A stretch of 8,788 bases of DNA from CAYOSU01 sp964541255 (GCA_964541255.1 CAZIPL010000059.1:1-8788), one strand, 5' to 3'. Shown: positions 1-6,846, counted from the stretch's first letter. Notes: generated by a model not told the origin, from the sequence alone. Numbers and translations are program-made.

Positions 1-1
1 A

Positions 2-346
2 CAAACAATGTTAGACTACTTAAACAATAATTGCACATCAACGGTAAGATCCCAAATTACGCATTTAAGTTCATATGTAAACATTACTGATAGTGTTAAA
101 AGCTATATCAATGGTGGAAATCCTGTAATAGTTTGCATGTCTAGTTATCAATACTACAATACGGAAGATAAAAAAATCGTGGTTGAAACTTATCATGACG
201 TTGTAGCCTATGCATATGATTCAAATGATAGGTTTATCGTCAATATGGGATGGTATAGAACCGAAAACCCAAAGCGTTTCAATCAAGTCGTCGTTTCAAA
301 CATAACATTTAATAGTTATTACGTTCTTAAACATGATTTAGCTTGA
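2..346 (+). CDS. C39/papain-like cysteine peptidase-type protein, 3' end only
   Basis: The reading frame is already open at the left edge, and the ATG at position 8 leaves no room for a ribosome binding site, so this is the C-terminal part of a longer gene. The visible part (112 residues from that Met) has GGNPVIVCMSSY (residues 36-47), then YHDVVAYAYD with a candidate catalytic His63, then FIVNMGWY with a candidate Asn79. This order, a strand after GNPV, then His in front of a hydrophobic strand, then N-x-GW, is typical of the second half of papain-fold C39-like peptidases. The catalytic Cys would lie outside the window, so activity cannot be judged. The next gene starts 19 bp downstream with its own AAGGAG, which suggests co-transcription. 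The family call is by motif order only; substrate unknown. Confidence 0.55.
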   Translation, partial: QTMLDYLNNNCTSTVRSQITHLSSYVNITDSVKSYINGGNPVIVCMSSYQYYNTEDKKIVVETYHDVVAYAYDSNDRFIVNMGWYRTENPKRFNQVVVSNITFNSYYVLKHDLA

Positions 347-365
347 AATATTAAGGAGATTTATT

Positions 366-830
366 ATGACAGACAAAAAGCTGCTTGCAATTATATTAGC
401 ATTCTTTTTGGCGGTATATATAGCTATAACTATTATGTGCCCTTGGTCGGCATTATTGCCTTTCCGAAAGGATTTTTTCGAAGTTTTCCCAGAGTATAAC
501 GTAAACATTTCGGAGATCGACCGTATAGAATCTTCGGTTGAAACAAACGGCTGGGGAGAAAAATACGTTCACGTATATAGCGACGACGCAACACGAGATT
601 TACTCGAACAGCTGTCTAATACAACCGTTCAACGAAATTGGGTAAGAAGTATTCAATGCTTGTTTATGGGAAAAGACTACTTAGGCCACGGCTCCGAAAA
701 AATCACGATATACCTTAAAGACGGGCGAGAACTGAAACTATATATCGATTGGGAGCATAATCCGAATATGTATCAACGTATTAACGACAGCAGCTATTAT
801 TGTTCAAGCGGCAAAATGATACTAAATTGA
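366..830 (+). CDS. small N-terminally anchored membrane protein, unknown function
   Basis: A 154-residue protein with AAGGAG 7 nt before the ATG. Residues 5-25 form one strongly hydrophobic segment after a short K-rich start (TDKK), which fits a signal anchor. The rest (about 30-154) is polar and would lie outside the membrane. It has no lipobox: Cys25 follows ITIM rather than an L-x-A/G-C pattern. The soluble part reads as alternating strands with a short helix (SDDATRDLLEQLSN, 72-85), followed by a strand pair around KITIYLKDGRELKLYIDW (112-129). I do not recognise the family. It follows the peptidase-like gene by 19 bp in the same direction, so the two may act together at the cell surface; this is inference from spacing only. 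Confidence 0.7.
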   Translation: MTDKKLLAIILAFFLAVYIAITIMCPWSALLPFRKDFFEVFPEYNVNISEIDRIESSVETNGWGEKYVHVYSDDATRDLLEQLSNTTVQRNWVRSIQCLFMGKDYLGHGSEKITIYLKDGRELKLYIDWEHNPNMYQRINDSSYYCSSGKMILN

Positions 831-1050
831 TTTGTCGTATATTAAAAATCCGATTTAATAAACGACACGATAAACATAATATTAGCGTTAAGAACGAATA
901 ATATAAGTCAATTATCGTTATATTTTTATTCTTGCCGTAATACGAGCTTTTAAGAAGCTTTTATACTTGAAAACAACGACTGCGAAAACGATTAAACGAT
1001 TATCGTTACAATCAAAACTTACTCATAAAATAAATAAAGCTTAAAAGTAA
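831..1050. other. non-coding A+T-rich spacer with short repeats
   Basis: No convincing gene is present between the membrane-protein stop and the terminator hairpin. The stretch carries three copies of a 10-mer: ATTAGCGTTA (881-890), ATTATCGTTA (911-920) and ATTATCGTTA (999-1008). It also has a 13-bp palindrome, AACGATTATCGTT, at 995-1007. No RNA gene is recognisable. Confidence 0.5.
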
Positions 1051-1084
1051 AAACCTTCTATGAAAATACTCATAGAAGGTTTTT
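1051..1084. terminator. bidirectional intrinsic terminator between convergent genes
   Basis: A perfect 12-bp stem, AAACCTTCTATG (1051-1062) with CATAGAAGGTTT (1071-1082), has an 8-nt loop. T-runs follow it on both strands: GGTTTTTG on the plus strand and GGTTTTTAC on the minus strand. It lies between the plus-strand pair ending at 830 and the minus-strand gene ending at 1177, so it can serve both. Confidence 0.88.
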
Positions 1085-1176
1085 GTATTACATATTATTT
1101 TTGTCGAAAACCGATTCGACAAACAATTAGCACACGCTAAAAAGTCTATCGATTTATGGTATCGCAACGAATAAAT

Positions 1177-1476
1177 TTATTGCTGACCGTTTTTCTCTTT
1201 TTCTTTGTCAAGCTTAGTGTTTCTGAAGAACAAGCCGATGTCGCACGAAACCATAATGAGGTTCAAAAGATAGAAATACGACGGATAAGAAATGCTTCCT
1301 GTTTTTACGAAAACCATAACTTTCCATGCAACGCCTGCGACGTAACCGATCCAAATGAGTAGCAAAAAGAAAATGCTTTTGCCTTTCGCGGTTCTCGATT
1401 TGACGGATTTGACGATAGAAATCGGCCAAGAAATGCCGAAAGAAATAACCATTATCGCTTCAAAAAGTTCTTCCAT
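1177..1476 (-). CDS. three-helix membrane protein, PQ-loop/SemiSWEET-like
   Basis: A 99-residue protein. I chose the ATG at 1476 because AGGAAGG (1482-1488) sits 5 nt before it; a longer frame starting at 1524 would run through the leader hairpin. Three hydrophobic segments fall at about 4-24, 34-52 and 66-85, with a lysine-rich tail (LDKEKEKNGQQ). The first loop reads SWPISIVKSVKSRTAKGKSI, which matches the PQ-loop pattern of a Pro in helix 1, then a basic loop ending in K-S/T-x-x-G-x-S, then helix 2. Length and three-helix plan equal those of bacterial SemiSWEETs, which dimerise to move small sugars. Here the Q of 'PQ' is replaced (WPIS), so transport is not proven. It has its own promoter but lies directly after the mannoside operon in the same direction. 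An uncharacterised membrane protein of another family remains possible. Confidence 0.72.
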   Translation of the reverse strand: MEELFEAIMVISFGISWPISIVKSVKSRTAKGKSIFFLLLIWIGYVAGVAWKVMVFVKTGSISYPSYFYLLNLIMVSCDIGLFFRNTKLDKEKEKNGQQ

Positions 1477-1481
1477 ATATA

Positions 1482-1488
1482 CCTTCCT
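1482..1488 (-). promoter_or_regulatory. ribosome binding site fixing the start of the PQ-loop-like gene
   Basis: AGGAAGG on the minus strand lies 5 nt before the ATG at 1476. The upstream in-frame start at 1524 has no comparable site and would overlap the inverted repeat. Confidence 0.8.
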
Positions 1489-1503
1489 AAAAATAATTCG
1501 ACG

Positions 1504-1532
1504 AAAAGCGTTGTTTTCTCGCAAACGCTTTT
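1504..1532. repeat. leader inverted repeat (AAAAGCGTT / AACGCTTTT)
   Basis: AAAAGCGTT (1504-1512) and AACGCTTTT (1524-1532) are perfect 9-bp arms around an 11-nt loop. The repeat lies 3 bp downstream of the predicted -10 of the PQ-loop-like gene, so it covers the expected transcription start. It could be an operator or a 5'-leader hairpin. With no T-run after it towards the gene, a terminator is unlikely. Confidence 0.55.
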
Positions 1533-1535
1533 AAC

Positions 1536-1563
1536 AGTCTATCACATTCGACCTTATTTTCAA
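1536..1563 (-). promoter_or_regulatory. predicted sigma-A promoter for the PQ-loop-like gene
   Basis: Minus strand: TTGAAA (1558-1563) as -35, a 16-bp spacer, then TAGACT (1536-1541) as -10. The predicted leader is about 50 nt. The -35 is close to consensus and the -10 is only moderate. Confidence 0.45.
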
Positions 1564-1566
1564 AGC

Positions 1567-1591
1567 AAAAAAGCCCCGAAAGGAGCTTTTT
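1567..1591 (-). terminator. intrinsic terminator of the mannoside operon
   Basis: In minus-strand RNA the sequence folds into AAAAAGCUCC / GGGGCUUUUU around a UUUC loop, a continuous 10-bp stem with one U-G pair, followed by a six-U run. On the plus strand the same site has a C·A mismatch, so it suits the minus strand better. It lies about 100 bp after the esterase stop at 1695. Confidence 0.8.
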
Positions 1592-1694
1592 CAATATTAT
1601 TTAGCAATCAAATTTCTTTCGCTTATTTCTAAATATGCGATTCCGCGAAATTCAAAAGCGTTCATTTTGCGTTAGTTAATTCATTCTGCGCAAG

Positions 1695-2825
1695 TCATTT
1701 GATAAGAGAATAGTCGAACTTCTCCGCAACAAGCAGTCCGCCCGAGTCATTCAAATGAACATGATCCCCCAAATGTAAGCTGCCGCAAATCGCGTCTTTA
1801 TCCGCTTCGTCAGCAACGATGTTAGAAAAATCGAAACGCAAGAACGAGTTTTCGGACATTATCAACCGATTGACTTCACTTCTTATCGCAAGCTTTTCTT
1901 CGTTCCAACCGTCGGCGTATTTTAACGGCAAAAGAGTCATTATTATAGGAATAATTCCGTTTTCTTTTGCGCGCTTTGCAATTGTCTTTAATCCGTCGAA
2001 TATTTCCTCCGCGCTCGGACATTTTTCAGTAGGCTCGCAAGCAAAGGTGTTGGGCTGGAAAATATCGTTGCCGCCAAGTTCGACGAGAACGTACTTTATT
2101 CCCGAAAGGCTCGCTATATCGCGCTCGAAGCGGTCGATTCCGCTATCGCCGAAAAGGTTTCCCAAAATCTTTTTATTGCCCGTTTCACGCAAAAGCCTGC
2201 CGCCCGAAATACTCATATTCGATAGCGCCACGCAATTATAGCGTTTTGAAAGCTCTTTTTCAAACGGTTCAGTCCATTTGCCGAGATACTCATTCGACGC
2301 ACCGAAAACGACAACGCCGAAAGAGTCGTCACTTGCAAGGACATCTACGCCGTAGACAAGAGGCATCGGAGTTCCGATGTCAAACGGCCGTTTTTCCGAA
2401 AGCCAAAGCATTTCGTCCGTTTTTCGGAACTCGCATTTTGTGTAATCCCCCGAGACCGAATATTCTGAAGGCACCTTACATCCCGTCATTACGACCGTCC
2501 CATCGGCAAAATACGTCCTAATTTCGATATTATCGCCCGCATTGCACGAAATTGCGACCTCATCGGAAAGCAGCGTCTCGTTGCATTTAACGATAAACGA
2601 CTCTTTACCGCGAACAGTAACCGAACAAGTTTTGTCATTTACGGCAACACTCATAGACAAAACCTCGATATCTACTTCGTCATATATCGCACCGAGCCGA
2701 AGTCTTATCTTGTCGCCCGAAAGAGGCGTTTTAATAACGCTCCTACTCGTTCTTCCGCCGATGTTTTCTTTATACATATAATTCCCGCACTGCGATTGCG
2801 CGAAAACCGTAACCCACTTGCTCAT
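1695..2825 (-). CDS. two-domain SGNH/GDSL-family carbohydrate esterase (predicted)
   Basis: A 376-residue protein with AAGGAG 6 nt before the ATG. Residues 1-155 are strand-rich, with IGGRTSRSV and GDKIRLRLGAIYDEVDIEV, resembling the beta-sandwich found in front of many SGNH esterases. Residues 165-376 form the SGNH domain: block I VVVFGASNEY with nucleophile Ser177, where the usual GDS is GAS; block II MSISGGR with Gly208/209; block III ELGGNDIF with Asn253; block V DHVHLND with Asp354 and His357. All four S-G-N-H residues are present. There is no signal peptide, so it is probably cytoplasmic. Its ATG overlaps the TGA of the beta-mannosidase gene by 4 bp (ATGA), which points to translational coupling and a shared substrate. 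Inference: it removes acetyl groups from imported manno-oligosaccharides, as CE2- or CE17-type esterases do in known mannan loci. The exact CE family and substrate are not established. Confidence 0.87.
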   Translation of the reverse strand: MSKWVTVFAQSQCGNYMYKENIGGRTSRSVIKTPLSGDKIRLRLGAIYDEVDIEVLSMSVAVNDKTCSVTVRGKESFIVKCNETLLSDEVAISCNAGDNIEIRTYFADGTVVMTGCKVPSEYSVSGDYTKCEFRKTDEMLWLSEKRPFDIGTPMPLVYGVDVLASDDSFGVVVFGASNEYLGKWTEPFEKELSKRYNCVALSNMSISGGRLLRETGNKKILGNLFGDSGIDRFERDIASLSGIKYVLVELGGNDIFQPNTFACEPTEKCPSAEEIFDGLKTIAKRAKENGIIPIIMTLLPLKYADGWNEEKLAIRSEVNRLIMSENSFLRFDFSNIVADEADKDAICGSLHLGDHVHLNDSGGLLVAEKFDYSLIK

Positions 2826-5302
2826 TGTTCGCTCCTTAGCAATACGTCGTTTAGCGATGTAACGAAAAGCTCTTTTTCGAGCGTTTCTACGTTCAAAACG
2901 GAAGTATCGTCTTTTTTCAAAAGGACTTTCTTTTCAACGCCCTTTTCCATGTCGAAGAAATTATCGGAAAAAATTCCGTCAAAATTTCGCATATCCAAGC
3001 TTATGCCTTTTGCCATGCACGACGAAGAAAGGGTTATCTCATATTCGTCCTCGTTTTCTTTTACGGCGAAAAGGATTTTTGGTCTATCGAAAGAGAATTC
3101 TTTCGCCAAACCGAAAAGCGTAACGCAAACATCTTCGTTAAATTTAATCAAAAGATAATGCTTCGTTTTGTCTATGCCTTCGACGTTTTTTGACAAAAGC
3201 TTTCTGCTTTCGTTCTTCAAATTCTTAAAATCAACCTTTCCGCAGCAAAGCTCCTTAACGCCGTCTGTCAAGCACCATTCGACAACTCCGTCAAACGCTT
3301 TACTTCCGTCTGCAACGGCATATATATCAAAGCCGTCGCACCTTTCTTCAACCGAAACGAGAATATCGGAATAAAACCTCTTCGTGAAATATTGCTGTGC
3401 TTTCCAGCGACCGTAATAATCTATTCCCGACCACGACACGACAGGCCAACAATCGTTGAGCTGCCACAAGATCATTCCGCGGTTATAATCGTTATGTCTT
3501 CTGAAATGCTCGACGGAATACTTCATAATTTCGCCCGCTTGAAGCTGTGAAATATAAACATAGTCCTCGAAGTTTTTCGGAACGACGTAGTCGCGCTTCA
3601 TATATAGCTCTATCGTTTCGTTGCCCGCCGCACATTTTTGATGAGAATACATAACGTCTGAATACGGCATCATATCCTTTTTCTCGCAAAAGCTCGCTAC
3701 GGTCTTTATCGACGGATAGCTTTGGAAGCCCATTTCCGACATAAAGCGGCAATTCATCTCTCGCATATATTGATAAGGCGCGTTGCCGTCGTATTGCAAA
3801 TAATAATGCATGTCGCCGTCAAAAAGATAGTCGAACATCGATTTGCAATTGAGCGGTTCGCTCGACGTCGGAGTGGAATGGACGTAATCTATTCCGCTCG
3901 ACAATTCCTTGACTTTCCTCGGAATAAGATCGAGGAAAAGCCGCGAATATAGCCATTTGACCGTTTCGGCGGTTTTTTGATCGAAGGGTTTGTCTGCCTT
4001 GAAAAGTCGTCTTAACGCGACCGTTCGTTCCTCCGTCGAAGTCATCGTCGTGAATATGCAGTCAAGCTCGTTGTTTCCGCAGAATACGCATATCGACGGA
4101 TGATGACGAAGCCTTTTGATTTGATAAACGATTTCCCTTTCGACATTTTGCATAAACTCGTCGGAGGTATAATAGAACGTGCAAGCAAACATAAAGTCTT
4201 GGAAAACAAGCAACCCCTTTTCGTCGCACAGCTGATAGAATTTGTCGGGAGGATAATACGCTCCGCCCCACACTCTTATTCCGTTGAGATTGCTTCTTAC
4301 CGCGTTATCGATAAGCTTCTCCCACGTTTTATCGTTGACGTTTGCCAAATCCGCATCCGTGATAATAAGGTTCTCGCCTTTGAAGTATACCGGAACGCCG
4401 TTGACGATAAATTGATATTTCGAGCCTTTTCTTTTCTCGTCTTTGCTATTATCGTGAACGATAGTTCTAAGACCGATTTTCTTTTCGTCAACATTCGCCT
4501 TCATGCCGTCAAAGATAAGCGTGGTCTTAACGGTATAAAGATTTGCCTTTCCGTATCCTCTCGGCATCCAAAGAATAGGCGATTTTATCTCGACGAGAAA
4601 GCTCGTAGCTATTTCCGCCGCCTTTTTTTCGCAAAAAACCGTATTTCCGTTTGGGTCTATAACCTCGATTTCGATTTCGCAATCATTAAACAACGTAGTT
4701 TTAGCCAAAACCGAAAGAGTTACTTCACCGTTTTCGTGCTTCTGTCTTATGTCTACTTCTTCGATTTTTCCGTCATTAATAACCTCTAAGTAAACGTTTC
4801 CGATAATTCCGCTGTCGGGAAGTCTGATTCCCCAGTCCCAGCCGAACATACAGCCCGCCTTTCTCAAAGTGTTGAACGGTTTGCCTAAATCAATCCTGTG
4901 CTCTTCAAGATATTTAACGGGAGAGCGAAACAATACCTTAATGACATTTTCGCCTATAACGAGCTTGTCTTTTACGTCGATTGAATATGCAATAAACATA
5001 TTGTCGGCGAAAAACAGCTCTTTTCCGTTCAAAGAAACCTTGGCAAGTGTGTCGAGCATATCGAAAACAAGATTTATCCTTTCGCTTTCTAAATCTTCTT
5101 TTTCGACATAAAAGCTCTTTTCAAACGTATAATCGCAATCGAAAACGCCTTGTATCTTTTTTTCGTTGTCGGCAAAGTAAGGATCGGGGATAACCCCGTT
5201 TTCCTTTAATGTATGACTTACGGTCAAAGGAACGGATACTTCGGGAAAGCAACCGCCATCCCGAAGCATTTTCCAACCGTCGTTTAGATGTATTTTCTTC
5301 AT
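2822..5302 (-). CDS. glycoside hydrolase family 2 beta-mannosidase
   Basis: An 826-residue protein, the usual length for bacterial GH2 beta-mannosidases. It should release mannose from the non-reducing end of beta-mannosides. Domains in order: sugar-binding domain (about 1-175, with PYFADNE at 41-47, a DMLDT stretch at 81-85 and the diagnostic FGWDWGIRLP at 153-162), an Ig-like domain (about 180-285), the TIM barrel (about 295-640), and C-terminal beta domains. In the barrel, GIRVWGGAYYP (341-351) is followed by CGNNELD with the acid/base Glu412, FMSEMGFQSYP with the nucleophile Glu523, and LWQLNDCWPVVSW (612-624). The GWDWG and WQLND..P..SW motifs favour beta-mannosidase over beta-galactosidase or glucuronidase. 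No signal peptide, so cytoplasmic. It starts 8 bp after the symporter stop, and no Shine-Dalgarno is seen there. N-glycan-core Man-beta-GlcNAc is an alternative substrate to mannan fragments. Confidence 0.92.
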   Translation of the reverse strand: MKKIHLNDGWKMLRDGGCFPEVSVPLTVSHTLKENGVIPDPYFADNEKKIQGVFDCDYTFEKSFYVEKEDLESERINLVFDMLDTLAKVSLNGKELFFADNMFIAYSIDVKDKLVIGENVIKVLFRSPVKYLEEHRIDLGKPFNTLRKAGCMFGWDWGIRLPDSGIIGNVYLEVINDGKIEEVDIRQKHENGEVTLSVLAKTTLFNDCEIEIEVIDPNGNTVFCEKKAAEIATSFLVEIKSPILWMPRGYGKANLYTVKTTLIFDGMKANVDEKKIGLRTIVHDNSKDEKRKGSKYQFIVNGVPVYFKGENLIITDADLANVNDKTWEKLIDNAVRSNLNGIRVWGGAYYPPDKFYQLCDEKGLLVFQDFMFACTFYYTSDEFMQNVEREIVYQIKRLRHHPSICVFCGNNELDCIFTTMTSTEERTVALRRLFKADKPFDQKTAETVKWLYSRLFLDLIPRKVKELSSGIDYVHSTPTSSEPLNCKSMFDYLFDGDMHYYLQYDGNAPYQYMREMNCRFMSEMGFQSYPSIKTVASFCEKKDMMPYSDVMYSHQKCAAGNETIELYMKRDYVVPKNFEDYVYISQLQAGEIMKYSVEHFRRHNDYNRGMILWQLNDCWPVVSWSGIDYYGRWKAQQYFTKRFYSDILVSVEERCDGFDIYAVADGSKAFDGVVEWCLTDGVKELCCGKVDFKNLKNESRKLLSKNVEGIDKTKHYLLIKFNEDVCVTLFGLAKEFSFDRPKILFAVKENEDEYEITLSSSCMAKGISLDMRNFDGIFSDNFFDMEKGVEKKVLLKKDDTSVLNVETLEKELFVTSLNDVLLRSEQ

Positions 5303-5310
5303 ATTATAAT

Positions 5311-6684
5311 TTAGAATTTACGCGAAAAACGCGCTTCGCATTCTTCTTTTGTTATTTCGCCTCTGTTATAAGCCATCATTGCGTGAACGTCACCGTCGCG
5401 AAGCTTATAGAATATCAGCATTAAAACGATTGCTACGGAAGAACCTACCGCGGGAGCCAAAGAATATAATCCCCAAATACCGTTGACGACCTGTTCGGTC
5501 TGCGCAACGCCGCCTTCTACATAGCCAATTAATTCAAGCGAAAGCATACCCAAAGCGCCTGCCAAAGCAACTACCATCTTGTTTACAAACGCTTTGAGAG
5601 AGAATGCAACGCCTTGGTTTCTTTCGCCGGTCTTATACTGTCCGTACTCTATACAGTCTGCGATAAACAACGTTCCGAGCATTGCCCATACGGAAGAAAC
5701 GAACGCACGAAGCGCGATAAGTGCGATAAGAACAGGTACGTTTTGATAACCGCACAAATATATCGCCACGGTAATCAAAACGGTTATTATTCTCGTAACG
5801 ATATACGCTTTGAAATTGTCCACCTTAGCAAGAAGCTTAGGAATGAAGAATACTACCAAAAGCACGGGGAAAACCGTTGCGAGCGCAATAGGCGTAAGCC
5901 ATGCGTCTCCGCCGAGGCAATAAAGCGCGAAGTATGTTTGAAGCGTGGTGGAGAAATCCGTCAAAGAGCCGAGAATCTGAACGGCAACGATGATAAGAAG
6001 ATATTTGTTTTTGAAGATGCAGGAAATAATCTCTTTAACGCTTGCTTCCTTTTCGGTTTCGACATCGAATCTTTCCTTTGCCTTGAACGGCATAAATACC
6101 ATCGCCAAAAGCGCGAGTGCTCCGATGACGATACCCGTAATCATCCAACCGAACATAGGATAGAGCATCGGAACAAGAATGACTATCAAAAGTCCGCCGA
6201 GATATACCATAAACGAAGTAAGCGCAACAAGGTGGTTTCTCTCGTCGGTGTTTCCGCTCGTAACGATGACAAGTGAGTTGAGCGGTGCGTCATACATAGT
6301 ATAGGAAAGATCCCAAAGAACGTAAGATAAAAGCGCCCAAGTTATTTTTGCCCACATAGGGAAGTTCTCGCCAATGGGGTTACAAAAAATAATTACCGTC
6401 GTTACGGGAATCGCGAACGCCGCGATCTTAAGCCACGGTATGTATTTGCCGCCCTTTGGATTATATTTGTCCACGATAACGCCGAAAATCGGGTCGTTGA
6501 CCGCGTCGAAGACCTTAGCGACTGCAAAAATAATCGATACGATGCCCGGCGTTATGCCGACAAAGTCCGTCAAAAACAGCTGCAAGAAGCTGTAAATAAT
6601 ATAATATGACAAAATTGCTCCGAAAGCATACATTCCGATGCTGAAGCGTTCTCCTCGCGATGTCGCGAATTTGATTTTACTCAT
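5311..6684 (-). CDS. GPH-family (MFS) sugar:cation symporter
   Basis: A 457-residue, 12-helix transporter of the glycoside-pentoside-hexuronide:cation family. I took the ATG at 6684 because AGGAGG lies 7 nt upstream; an in-frame ATG at 6723 would add 13 residues but has no such site and overlaps the promoter. Family marks are visible: the N-terminal GERFSIGMYAFG (11-22), the helix II motif AKVFDAVNDP (56-65) whose Asp60 and Asp64 match the cation/sugar-site aspartates of MelB, DLSYTMYDAP in helix IV (Asp125), and the late signature ADCIEYGQYKTGERNQG (342-358). It is the first gene of the operon, followed after 8 bp by the beta-mannosidase. From this context the substrate is probably a beta-mannoside or short manno-oligosaccharide, brought in with Na+ or H+. 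The family is clear; the substrate is inference. Confidence 0.93.
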   Translation of the reverse strand: MSKIKFATSRGERFSIGMYAFGAILSYYIIYSFLQLFLTDFVGITPGIVSIIFAVAKVFDAVNDPIFGVIVDKYNPKGGKYIPWLKIAAFAIPVTTVIIFCNPIGENFPMWAKITWALLSYVLWDLSYTMYDAPLNSLVIVTSGNTDERNHLVALTSFMVYLGGLLIVILVPMLYPMFGWMITGIVIGALALLAMVFMPFKAKERFDVETEKEASVKEIISCIFKNKYLLIIVAVQILGSLTDFSTTLQTYFALYCLGGDAWLTPIALATVFPVLLVVFFIPKLLAKVDNFKAYIVTRIITVLITVAIYLCGYQNVPVLIALIALRAFVSSVWAMLGTLFIADCIEYGQYKTGERNQGVAFSLKAFVNKMVVALAGALGMLSLELIGYVEGGVAQTEQVVNGIWGLYSLAPAVGSSVAIVLMLIFYKLRDGDVHAMMAYNRGEITKEECEARFSRKF

Positions 6685-6691
6685 GATTTTT

Positions 6692-6697
6692 CCTCCT
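6692..6697 (-). promoter_or_regulatory. strong ribosome binding site of the symporter gene
   Basis: AGGAGG on the minus strand lies 7 nt before the ATG at 6684. It decides for this start over the upstream in-frame ATG at 6723. Confidence 0.88.
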
Positions 6698-6727
6698 GAT
6701 ATTTTGACATTATCGTCGTTCAATTTT

Positions 6728-6736
6728 ATTGTAACA
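6728..6736 (-). promoter_or_regulatory. predicted extended -10 promoter of the mannoside operon
   Basis: Minus strand TGTTACAAT matches the extended -10 pattern TGnTAnnnT. It sits 44 nt before the symporter ATG, giving a leader of roughly 36 nt. No good -35 hexamer is found at the right distance, which fits a promoter that needs an activator such as the AraC-type protein encoded just upstream. The element TTGTAA-N3-CAAATT (plus strand 6729-6743) overlaps this -10. Confidence 0.45.
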
Positions 6737-6795
6737 TCAAATTATCGATTTTTATGTCATATTTTCTGATTTTGGGTTTGTGATCGATTAAAGAG

Positions 6796-6824
6796 CAAGC
6801 CGCCCGCTATACGCAGACGACTTG
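6796..6824 (-). terminator. strand-specific hairpin between regulator and operon (weak terminator or attenuator)
   Basis: In minus-strand RNA, CAAGUCGUCUGC and GCGGGCGGCUUG pair over all 12 positions with three U-G pairs and a 5-nt loop. In the plus strand the same three positions become C·A mismatches, so the structure serves minus-strand transcripts. The tail is CUCUUUAAU, a poor U-run. It lies 22 bp after the regulator stop codon, so it may end that transcript or let part of it read into the symporter operon. Confidence 0.65.
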
Positions 6825-6846
6825 ACTAAAAAGCATATTCTTTGAA

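Noticed and set aside
1156..1362. A plus-strand frame with a hydrophobic start that looks like a signal peptide.
   Set aside because: It is antisense to the PQ-loop-like gene. Its hydrophobic start mirrors the coding of that gene's tail, and there is no ribosome binding site.
4100..4789. A long plus-strand frame (229 codons) inside the beta-mannosidase gene.
   Set aside because: It is antisense to a clearly conserved GH2 catalytic region, has no ribosome binding site and matches no family.
5303..5308. A perfect TATAAT on the minus strand just before the beta-mannosidase ATG, considered as an internal promoter.
   Set aside because: There is no acceptable -35 about 17 bp upstream, and a transcript from it would start inside the coding region after the ATG.
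5614..6276. A long plus-strand frame (220 codons) opposite the symporter gene.
   Set aside because: Its composition (many R, N, K, H) is typical of an antisense shadow of membrane-protein codons, and no start signal is present.
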